Shown here one piece after another: positions 1 through 6,907 of a DNA stretch of 64,000 nucleotides. This stretch comes from Bog-473 sp963736525 (GTDB lineage Bacteria; Actinomycetota; Acidimicrobiia; Acidimicrobiales; RAAP-2), in contig CAVTPF010000014.1 of the NCBI GenBank assembly GCA_963736525.1, positions 1 to 64,000 on the forward strand, given 5' to 3'. The notes under the pieces were generated by a model. That model was not told the origin of the DNA, searched no databases, and worked only from the letters and a program-made list of their open reading frames with translations. Position 1 is the stretch's first letter. Each line of letters begins with the position of its first letter. Made by a program: the position numbers and the translations under genes.

Positions 1-1455
1 ATAGCCCATGCGGAGACCCTCCTCGATGCGGTCGCCGACCACCTTGTCCACCTGGTGCCAGTAGTCGAACACACGGCTGAGCACGGGCTCCTCCACCCCC
101 TGGCTGGCGTGGCCGACGACGTTGCCGACCAGGCGGTCCCGGGCCGCGGCGTCCATGGCGACGTTGACCATGGCGTTCGCCTGCACGAAGTCGTCGTCCT
201 CCCGGTGCGCCTCGTAGGCGGCGCGGACGATCTCGCCGCTGACGTCCCAGCTCGGGTCGGCGCCGAACCGGCTCGGGTCGGCCGCCGCTCCGCCGTACGA
301 GTTGGGCGCGTACACCGGGTCCGGCGGGTTCTCGTAGCGCATGGCGCCGTCGCGGTTGTAGGAGTGCACCGGCGAGCGGGGCCGGTTGACGGGCAGCTCC
401 ATGGCGTTGGGGCCGATCCGGTGGAGGTGGGTGTCGTGGTAGCTGAAGAGCCGTCCGAGCAGCATCTTGTCCGGGGACGGTCCGATGCCCGGCACCATGT
501 TGCTCGGCTCGAACGCGGCCTGCTCTATCTCGGCGAAGTAGTTCTCGGGGTTGTGGTCCAGGACCATGCGGCCGACCTTTATGAGCGGGTAGTCGCCGTG
601 GGGCCAGACCTTGGTGAGGTCGAACGGGTTGAACCGGTAGTCGGCGGCGTCGTCGAAGGGCATGACCTGCATGAAGAGCGTCCACGCAGGGTGGTTGCCC
701 GCCTCAATGGCCTCGTAGAGGTCGCGGAGGTGGTGGTCGGGGTCCTGCCCGGCCAGCGTGTCGCCCTCCTCCTGGGTCAGGTGGTCCACGCCCTGGTCTG
801 TCTTGAAGTGGTACTTGACCCAGAAGCGCTCGCCGCCGCCGTTGATCCACATGTAGGTGTGGCTCGAGTAGCCGTTCATGTGCCGCCACGACGTGGGCAG
901 TCCCCGGTCGCCCATGAGCCACGTCACCATGTGGGCCGACTCCGGCGACAGGGTCCAGAAGTCCCACTGCATGTTGTTGTCCCGCAGGTGGCTGTCGGCC
1001 CGTCGCTTCTGGGAGTGGATGAAGTCCTGGAACTTCTGGGGATCCCGGACGAAGAAGACCGGCGTGTTGTTGCCGACCATGTCGTAATTCCCGTGGTCGG
1101 TGTAGAACTTCAGCGCGAAGCCCCGCGGGTCGCGCACCGTGTCGGCGGAGCCGCGCTCGAGGGCGACGGTGGAGAACCGGGCCACCATGTCGGTGCGGGC
1201 GCCCTTCTGGAACAGCGTCGCCTTGGTGAACTGACTGACGTCCTCGGTCGTCTCGAAGAACCCGAAGGCGCCGCCGCCCTTGGCGTGGACGACCCGCTCG
1301 GGGACGCGCTCCCGGTTGAAGTGCTGCATCTTCTGAATGACGTAGTGGTCCTGCAGCAGGATGGGGCCGCCTGGGCCCGCCGTCAGGGAGTACTCGTCAC
1401 TGGTGGCAGGGATGCCGGCATCGGTGGTGGTGTAGGGCCGTTGCTCGTCGGTCAT
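1..1455 (-). CDS. katA: Monofunctional haem catalase, C-terminus beyond window edge
   Basis: Decomposes hydrogen peroxide to water and oxygen in the cytoplasm. The 485 residues visible cover the whole catalase core. They show the distal catalytic histidine in RVVHAKGGGAFG (about His57), the NNTPVFFVRDP segment with the distal asparagine, and the proximal haem-ligand tyrosine in RLFSYHDTHLHR. The ATG at 1455 follows a good ribosome site (GGGAGG, about 7 bases upstream on the minus strand). The gene runs leftward off the window, so its end is not seen. Catalases of the small-subunit type are about 480-500 residues, so little is probably missing, but a large-subunit form cannot be excluded. Transcribed divergently from the phosphotransferase-like gene. 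No clear PerR or OxyR site was seen. Confidence 0.96.
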   Translation of the reverse strand, partial: MTDEQRPYTTTDAGIPATSDEYSLTAGPGGPILLQDHYVIQKMQHFNRERVPERVVHAKGGGAFGFFETTEDVSQFTKATLFQKGARTDMVARFSTVALERGSADTVRDPRGFALKFYTDHGNYDMVGNNTPVFFVRDPQKFQDFIHSQKRRADSHLRDNNMQWDFWTLSPESAHMVTWLMGDRGLPTSWRHMNGYSSHTYMWINGGGERFWVKYHFKTDQGVDHLTQEEGDTLAGQDPDHHLRDLYEAIEAGNHPAWTLFMQVMPFDDAADYRFNPFDLTKVWPHGDYPLIKVGRMVLDHNPENYFAEIEQAAFEPSNMVPGIGPSPDKMLLGRLFSYHDTHLHRIGPNAMELPVNRPRSPVHSYNRDGAMRYENPPDPVYAPNSYGGAAADPSRFGADPSWDVSGEIVRAAYEAHREDDDFVQANAMVNVAMDAAARDRLVGNVVGHASQGVEEPVLSRVFDYWHQVDKVVGDRIEEGLRMGY

Positions 1456-1620
1456 GCTGCCTCCCGGTCAAACTCGTGTGCTCACCTCAGCATGTACCCA
1501 CCACGAGCGGCGCAGCAACGCCCTCCTGGGCCGGAGCCCTCCCCAGGGGCGGCAGGCACCCACCCGCGCAGCGATCATCATGAGGGTGTGGGCGCCGTGG
1601 CCGAGATCGTCGCCGCGGAG

Positions 1621-2637
1621 ATGTCGAGGTGGGGGGTGTCCGACATCGAGCGTGCCGTGTTCGGCACCGACGACCCCCTCGCCATCGAGGGGATCGTCGA
1701 CCGGTGCTGCGAGGCCCACCTCGGGGAACGTCCCGCCGACGGTCTGTTCTACCGGTCGTCGGCCGGATGCGTGGTGGGCGTCCGTCTCGCCTCGGGCCGC
1801 CCGGTCGTGCTCAAGGCCTACCAGGACCGCTGGACCCGGCGGTTCTTGGAGGCGGTGCAGGCCGTCCAGGTCCATCTCGCCACGGTCGGGTTCCCGTGCG
1901 CCCGCCCTCTCGGTGGGCCCGTGCTCCTCCAGGCGCAGCGACCGAACCTGGTGACGGCCGAGACGTGGCTCGAGGATCCGGGGATGGCCGCGTACCGCAC
2001 GCCGGAGTCCCGGCGTGCCTCGGCGGCGGGGCTGGCCCGCCAGGTCGCGCTCTGCCGTGACCTCCGGGGTCTCGGCGGGCTGGACCAGCATCCCCTTCGG
2101 CGCCCCGGCACCGGCCTCTACCCGGAACCACACAGCCCGCTCTTCGACTTCGGGCGCTCCGCAGAGTCGGCGCGTTGGATCGACGACTTCGCGGCGCGGG
2201 CCGCCGCGCTCCGCGACCGCCCGGACGATCACGTCTGGGTCCCCGCCCACACCGACTGGTCGGCCCGGAACGTTCGCCTGCAGGGCGGCGACGTCGTCGC
2301 CGTCTACGACTGGGACAGCGTGGCGCGCGTGCGGGAGAGCACGGCCGTCGGCCAGGCGGCCGCCACCTGGTCCGTGACCTCGGAGCCGGGCGGGTCGGAG
2401 TTCCCCTCGGCCGTGGTCGTCGCCGCGTTCATCGACGACTACGAGAACGCCGCCGGGTACACGCTGAGCGAGGCCCAGGTACGAGGCGCCGGGGCGGCGG
2501 CCGTGTGGACCCTGGCGTACACGGCCCGCTGCGAGCACGCGCTGGCCGTGCGCGGACGCGCCCGGCCGGACCAGCACGGGGCTCGGGACCGCCTCGCCGA
2601 CGACGGCGAGATGCTCCTGCACCTGACCGGCGCCTGA
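1621..2637 (+). CDS. Aminoglycoside phosphotransferase-fold (APH/choline kinase-like) protein
   Basis: Protein kinase-like small-molecule phosphotransferase, about 338 residues. Visible motifs are the ATP-binding lysine in RPVVLKAYQ, the catalytic loop HTDWSARNV (the HxDxxxxN Brenner motif) and the metal-binding VYDWDS. The substrate cannot be told; this fold phosphorylates antibiotics, choline, homoserine or sugars, and many actinobacterial copies are uncharacterised. The start is uncertain. ATG 1621 has no spaced Shine-Dalgarno, while in-frame GTG codons at 1588 and 1597 lie after a GAGGG stretch; GTG 1597 is the best alternative. The reading frame continues far upstream, but that part is antisense to the catalase and is not coding. 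No operon partner. Confidence 0.8.
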   Translation: MSRWGVSDIERAVFGTDDPLAIEGIVDRCCEAHLGERPADGLFYRSSAGCVVGVRLASGRPVVLKAYQDRWTRRFLEAVQAVQVHLATVGFPCARPLGGPVLLQAQRPNLVTAETWLEDPGMAAYRTPESRRASAAGLARQVALCRDLRGLGGLDQHPLRRPGTGLYPEPHSPLFDFGRSAESARWIDDFAARAAALRDRPDDHVWVPAHTDWSARNVRLQGGDVVAVYDWDSVARVRESTAVGQAAATWSVTSEPGGSEFPSAVVVAAFIDDYENAAGYTLSEAQVRGAGAAAVWTLAYTARCEHALAVRGRARPDQHGARDRLADDGEMLLHLTGA

Positions 2638-2678
2638 ACCGGCACCGGACGAGCACCGGACGAGCACCTGACGACGTC

Positions 2679-4232
2679 CTACGCCGTCTCCTGGCGGGGC
2701 ATCGACTGGTGCAGCGGCACGGGGTAGTGCGGCATGGCCGGCGCGACGTTGAGGATCTCGGCCTCGGAGCACCCGAGGGCCATGACGTTCGCCTTCTGGT
2801 CGTCGGCCGTGCTGGGCAGCGCCGGCACGGACGGGTCGCCCGCACCCGGGTGGAGCGTCGAGGTGAGGTCGCCGGCGGTCCGCCGCCGCCACGCCGAGAT
2901 GTTGGGCACGCGTACGCCGAAGCGCTCCTCCAGAAAGCGCAGCTGCGAGGTGTGGTCGAACACCTCCGAGGCGACGTGGCCGCCCCGGCTGAAGGGCGAG
3001 ATGACCAGCATGGGGACGCGGTAGCCCATGCCGAGCGGCCCGCGGATGCCCTTGGCGCCGGCGGGCAGGACCTGCTGGGTCAAGAACTCGCCCGGCGTGC
3101 CGGCCGGCGCCACCGGAGGCGGCACGTGGTCGAAGAACCCGTCGTTCTCGTCGTACATGTGGAACAGCACCGTCGTGGACCACACCGCCGGGTTGGACAC
3201 CAGCGCGGCGAGCACCTGGCTGGTGAACCACTCGCCCAGCGCGGGCGGCGACGAGGGGTGCTCGTCATAGCCGGCCGGCGGGAGGATCCAGCTGACGGCG
3301 GGGAGCTGCCCGGAGGCGATGTCGGCCACGAAGTCGCTCGGGTACTGCGGCAGGAACGCCTTCTGGTACAGCGTGGAGCTCGGATCGCCGTACTGGCGGA
3401 ACCAGGGGAGGATGGCATCGGTGGCCACCATGCCGTACTTCTCGATGAAGGCGGGCGTGTAGATCGTCCCCTGCGGGTTGTAGACCTTCCAGCTGACGCC
3501 GGCGTCCTCCAGGACCTCGGGCATGGTGTCCCAGCTGACGCTGTAGACGGCGTCGGGCGACTGGTCGGTGATGAGCACGGGGCCGCCGCCATGGCCCGAG
3601 GGATCGAGCGTCCCCGACAACGAGACCAACCGGTTGGGATGCGTCGGCCCGAGGACGGAGCAGTGGTAGTTGTCGCAGATGGTGAACGCATCGGCCAGCG
3701 CGTAGTAGTAGGGCAGGTCGGCGCGGCGGTAGTAGCCCATGGTGAGCACGCCGTCGGCGGGCCCCTCGAACTCGGACCGCGTATGCGTGGCCACGAACGC
3801 GTCGTTGTTGCCGCCACCACGGCTGAGGTGCTCCCCCTGCCAGCTGTGGTCGAGGTCCTTGGTGCACTCGCCGATGCCAGTGGCCGAGTCGAGGTGGAAG
3901 GGCAGCAGCGTGCGGTCACGGCCGCCCGGCCACGCCTGGGCGAACACCCCGAGGGAGGCCCGCGGGTGGTCGTCGAAGCCCCGCACGCCGCGGTAGGTGC
4001 CGTAGTAGTGGTCGAAGGAACGGTTCTCCTGCATGAGGAAGACGACGTGCTCGATCGCCCCGAGGTCCGAGCCGGCGGGCGGCGTCGAGGCGGCCGATCG
4101 CGCCATGGCCGCCGCCCCCGCCGCGCCGGACCGGCTCATGGCGGCCAGCACGGTCGCGCCTCCGGTCGCCAGTGCGGCCGCCAACAAGGTGCGGCGGTCG
4201 AAGCGGGCCGGGCCGCTGCCCGTGCTCGGCAT
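2679..4232 (-). CDS. Tat-exported phosphoesterase (phospholipase C / acid phosphatase family)
   Basis: About 517 residues of the PF04185-type phosphoesterase family, which hydrolyses phospholipid head groups or phosphomonoesters outside the membrane. The N-terminus carries a twin-arginine signal (FDRRTLLAAAL, then an Ala-rich hydrophobic stretch to about residue 45). The family motifs follow: MQENRSFDHYYGT, GPTHPNR (nucleophile region) and YDENDGFFDHVPPP. Start chosen at ATG 4232, whose A is shared with the TGA of the preceding SRAP gene (TGATG); this suggests translational coupling. A GTG one codon upstream (4235) is possible. Lipase versus phosphatase activity cannot be decided from sequence. 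Its link with a DNA-damage gene is unexpected. Confidence 0.9.
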   Translation of the reverse strand: MPSTGSGPARFDRRTLLAAALATGGATVLAAMSRSGAAGAAAMARSAASTPPAGSDLGAIEHVVFLMQENRSFDHYYGTYRGVRGFDDHPRASLGVFAQAWPGGRDRTLLPFHLDSATGIGECTKDLDHSWQGEHLSRGGGNNDAFVATHTRSEFEGPADGVLTMGYYRRADLPYYYALADAFTICDNYHCSVLGPTHPNRLVSLSGTLDPSGHGGGPVLITDQSPDAVYSVSWDTMPEVLEDAGVSWKVYNPQGTIYTPAFIEKYGMVATDAILPWFRQYGDPSSTLYQKAFLPQYPSDFVADIASGQLPAVSWILPPAGYDEHPSSPPALGEWFTSQVLAALVSNPAVWSTTVLFHMYDENDGFFDHVPPPVAPAGTPGEFLTQQVLPAGAKGIRGPLGMGYRVPMLVISPFSRGGHVASEVFDHTSQLRFLEERFGVRVPNISAWRRRTAGDLTSTLHPGAGDPSVPALPSTADDQKANVMALGCSEAEILNVAPAMPHYPVPLHQSMPRQETA

Positions 4233-4969
4233 CACACCGCCTCAATGAGCGTGGGGTCGTTGTTGCGGACGTTGCCGATCCGGGGCCCGACGGGGTGGTG
4301 CACGACCGTGCCCGCCGGCGGGGGGCGCAGCAGGGCGCGCAGTTCCTCGGTGTCCTCGTTCGCCGGGTCGAGCCAGAGGTCGAAGGTGGCGGGGTCGAGG
4401 ATCACCGGCATGCGGTCGTGGATGCCCTCCATGTCGGCGCCGCCGGGCGCGGTGATGACGGTGCAGCTCCGGACGTAGGGCGCGTCCCTCGGCGCGCCCT
4501 TCTCGCGCCAGCGTTCCGCCAGGCCGGCGAAGGCCAGCGGCTCGCCGTCGGCGCGGCTGAAGTAGTGCGGCTGCCTGTTGCCGGTCTTCGTCTTGTGCCA
4601 TTCGTAGAAGCCGTCGGCGGGCACGATGATCCGTCGCTCCCGGAACGCGTCGCGGAAGGACGGCTTGGTGGCCACCGTCTCGCTGCGCGCGTTGAAGAGC
4701 CGGCTGCCGGACTTCGCGTCCTTGGACCACCAGGGGATGAGTCCCCAGCGAAAGGACATGAGCATGCGCTCGGGCGCGCGGTGGGTCTCCTGCCCCGTCT
4801 CCCGCTCGGCGCCCGGCCGGGCCGGACGGTCCCGGACGCCGAGGATCTCGTCGGTGGGGGCGACGTTCCAGCTGGGGTGGAATTCGGGATCGACCCCTTC
4901 GGCCAGGGTGGCGCCGAAGTAGCGGGCCATCCGCGCCGGAGGGGTGAAGAGAGCGAAGCGTCCGCACAT
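4232..4969 (-). CDS. SRAP-domain abasic-site processing protein (HMCES/YedK family)
   Basis: Forms a thiazolidine DNA-protein crosslink with abasic sites in single-stranded DNA, shielding them from breakage and error-prone bypass. The 245 residues begin MCGRF: after removal of Met1, Cys2 is the catalytic nucleophile. Other family blocks visible are WNVAPTDE, FNARSET, PADGFYEW and GPRIGNVRNND. ATG 4969 is fixed by the need for Cys at position 2. It lies about 100 bases from, and divergent to, the imuA'-imuB-dnaE2 cassette, with a perfect LexA palindrome in between. SRAP genes are known to cluster with SOS functions. Downstream it is coupled to the phosphoesterase. SOS induction is inferred from the shared site. 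Confidence 0.95.
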   Translation of the reverse strand: MCGRFALFTPPARMARYFGATLAEGVDPEFHPSWNVAPTDEILGVRDRPARPGAERETGQETHRAPERMLMSFRWGLIPWWSKDAKSGSRLFNARSETVATKPSFRDAFRERRIIVPADGFYEWHKTKTGNRQPHYFSRADGEPLAFAGLAERWREKGAPRDAPYVRSCTVITAPGGADMEGIHDRMPVILDPATFDLWLDPANEDTEELRALLRPPPAGTVVHHPVGPRIGNVRNNDPTLIEAV

Positions 4970-5068
4970 GTCGGCTGCATTGTGACGTATGGGGCACGCT
5001 CAGGGCGCTACGCACCCTGAGCTGGGGTTCTGTCTCCCCGAGCGGGCGGCACACGGCCTCGATAGCAT

Positions 5069-5084
5069 GCGAACATATGTTCGC
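5069..5084. promoter_or_regulatory. LexA (SOS) box
   Basis: GCGAACATATGTTCGC is a perfect 16-bp palindrome that matches the Gram-positive/actinobacterial LexA operator (CGAAC-N4-GTTCG). It is in the 107-bp gap between the divergent SRAP gene and imuA', so it can serve both directions. The annotated imuA' ATG (5077) falls inside the box. Confidence 0.93.
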
Positions 5085-5793
5085 TTCTCGCGCCGGGGGA
5101 CCGCCGTCCCCCCGCCCCCGGGCACTTCCCGCCGGGCTGGCCGATCGGGTCCGGCCGGCCACGCCGGTGGCCGGGCGGACCCTGCCGGTGCCCCCGCCGC
5201 TGGCCCCTCTCTTCCCCGGCGGCGCCTTGCGCCGCGGGACGACCACCACCGTGGCGGGGCAACCGGGCCACGGTGCCACCACCCTCGCGCTGGCGCTCCT
5301 CGCCGCGGCGTCGGCCGCCGGGAGCTGGTGCGCCGCCGTCGGCCTGCCCGACCCGGGGGTGGTGGCGGCGGCCGGGCTCGGGCTCGATCTGCGCCGGGTC
5401 GTCTTCGTGCCCCATCCGGGCGGCGGGTGGGCCGAGGCGACCGGTGATCTCCTCTCCGGGGTCGATGCCGTCCTGGTGCGGCCGCCCGCCCGGGCCCGTC
5501 TGACGGCGGCGCGCCACCTGAGCGCCCGGGCCCGCGAGCGCCAGGCGGCGCTCGTGGTCCTGCTCGAGGGCGCCGGGGCCTGGCCCGAGGGCGGCGACCT
5601 GGCCCTCTCGGTGGGGGCGGTCGAGTGGGAGGGGGTCGGTCGGGGCCACGGGCACCTGCAGGGACGGCGGGCCGAGGTGCGCGTCAGCGGGCGACGCGCC
5701 GCCGGCCGGGTCACCGAGTGCTCGCTGTGGCTCCCCGCCGGTTCGGGCGCGGTGGTGGCGGCCGGCCCCGGTGACGGGCCGGAGGCGGCCTGA
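5077..5793 (+). CDS. imuA': ImuA'-like RecA-fold accessory protein of the mutasome
   Basis: Accessory factor of the inducible translesion mutasome ImuA'-ImuB-DnaE2. At most 238 residues. From about residue 34 it shows a RecA-like core with a P-loop-like element, AGQPGHGATTL, in which the Walker A lysine is replaced by alanine, so ATP hydrolysis is doubtful. Identity rests on the core fold and on its place immediately before imuB and dnaE2. The start is uncertain: ATG 5077 lies inside the LexA box and has no Shine-Dalgarno, and the first 30 residues are Pro/Arg/Gly-rich. In-frame GTG codons at 5167 and 5188 are good alternatives just before the conserved core. The gap to imuB is 22 bases. Confidence 0.75.
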   Translation: MFASRAGGPPSPRPRALPAGLADRVRPATPVAGRTLPVPPPLAPLFPGGALRRGTTTTVAGQPGHGATTLALALLAAASAAGSWCAAVGLPDPGVVAAAGLGLDLRRVVFVPHPGGGWAEATGDLLSGVDAVLVRPPARARLTAARHLSARARERQAALVVLLEGAGAWPEGGDLALSVGAVEWEGVGRGHGHLQGRRAEVRVSGRRAAGRVTECSLWLPAGSGAVVAAGPGDGPEAA

Positions 5794-5815
5794 GCGACGC
5801 GGTGGAGAAGAAGGC

Positions 5816-6907
5816 GTGGAACGGTTGGTCGTCATCTGGTGCCCCGAGCTCTTGGAGGAAGGGGCGAGGGGGGAGGAGGCCCGGCGGTTCGCCCGCGTGC
5901 TGGCGCGGGCCGGCGAGCTGTGCCCCTGGGTCCATCCGGTCCGCCTCGGGGTCGGCGCGCTGCCCGCCCGCGGGCCCGCCCGCTTCTTCGGCGGCGAGGA
6001 GTCGGTCGTGTCGCGCCTGGCCGAGACCGTGGGCGAGGAGGCCGGGATCGGCGTGGCCGACGGGCTCTTCGCCGCCGTGCTGGCCGCCCGCTCGGACCTG
6101 ATCGTTCCGCCCGGGGGCACGGCGGGCTTCCTCGCCCCCTGGTCGGTGGCCACGCTGGCCCGGCCGGACCTGGCCGTCACCTTGCAGCGGCTGGGTGTCA
6201 CCACCCTGGGCCAGTTCGCCGCGCTGCCCGCGGCCAGCATCTCGGACCGTTTCGGGGCGGACGCGGCCGCCTGTCATGCGGCGGCCCGGGGCGAGGGCGG
6301 GGAACTGGCCGGGCTGCGCGACCGCGCCATCGAGCGGCGGCTGCGGGTCGCCCGTGGCGAGGACCCCGACCGGGGGGCCGACGTCCCGCCCCCGCCCTCC
6401 CAGCCCGGATTCTTCGGCGGCACGTCGGAGGCCGACGCCCGTGCGGCCCGCTCCTTCGTCCGGGTGCAGGAGCGCCTGGGGATCGAGGCCGTGCTCATGG
6501 GCCGGGTGCAGAGCGGGCGGGATCCGGCCGGACAGTCGGTGCTGGTGCCCTGGGGCAGCCCCGAAGCCGACGCGGGTCCCTCGGGCGCGCCGTGGCCGGG
6601 GCGGTTGCCGCCGCCGGCACCCAGTGACGTGCTGCGGGTCCGGCGGCGCGCCGAGGTGGTCGACGCCGACGGTCTCGCCGTCGAGGTCACCGGACGGGGC
6701 CTGCTCACCGCAGGGCTCGACCGGCTGTCGGTCGACGGCGGCCCCTGGCAGCCGGTCGCGGGGTGGGCCGGACCCTGGCCGGTGACCGAGCGCTGGTGGT
6801 CGGTGCGCCGGCGCCGGGCCCGTCTGCAGGTGGTCACCGCGGACGGGGTGGCGCGTCTGTTGTGCAGCGAGCGGGGGCAGTGGTGGGTCGAGGCGCTCTA
6901 TGACTGA
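5816..6907 (+). CDS. imuB: ImuB-like Y-family polymerase homologue, unusually short
   Basis: Catalytically inactive Y-family homologue that links ImuA' and DnaE2 to the sliding clamp. At 363 residues it is much shorter than mycobacterial ImuB (about 525, from memory). The N-terminus (VERLVVIWCPEL) runs almost directly into the segment matching the ArGPARYfGG region, so roughly 45 palm/finger residues seem absent. After the HhH/thumb-like region (LGVTTLGQFAALP) the little-finger domain also seems missing. SQPGFFGG (about 195-202) occupies the place of the clamp-binding QLPLWGG of mycobacterial ImuB, and the C-terminal PWPGRLP and GPWPVTERWW blocks are present. GTG 5816 is chosen for its GGAGAAG site. 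Overlaps dnaE2 by 8 bases. Confidence 0.85.
   Translation: MERLVVIWCPELLEEGARGEEARRFARVLARAGELCPWVHPVRLGVGALPARGPARFFGGEESVVSRLAETVGEEAGIGVADGLFAAVLAARSDLIVPPGGTAGFLAPWSVATLARPDLAVTLQRLGVTTLGQFAALPAASISDRFGADAAACHAAARGEGGELAGLRDRAIERRLRVARGEDPDRGADVPPPPSQPGFFGGTSEADARAARSFVRVQERLGIEAVLMGRVQSGRDPAGQSVLVPWGSPEADAGPSGAPWPGRLPPPAPSDVLRVRRRAEVVDADGLAVEVTGRGLLTAGLDRLSVDGGPWQPVAGWAGPWPVTERWWSVRRRRARLQVVTADGVARLLCSERGQWWVEALYD

Noticed and set aside
1473..1507. CTCGTG / CACGAG inverted repeat upstream of the catalase as a peroxide-regulator site
   Set aside because: Arms are 6 bp and 23 bases apart, with no match to PerR, FurA or OxyR sites; likely chance in GC-rich DNA.
55..1587. Very long open frame on the plus strand running through the catalase region
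   Set aside because: It is antisense to the catalase, whose motifs and ribosome site are clear. Only the part from about 1590 on (phosphotransferase fold) is real.
1468..3231. 587-codon open frame on the minus strand
   Set aside because: Arg/Gly/Pro-rich translation with no motif; it overlaps two well-supported genes and is a GC-bias shadow.
2175..4478. 767-codon open frame on the plus strand
   Set aside because: Antisense to the phosphoesterase and SRAP genes; low-complexity translation.
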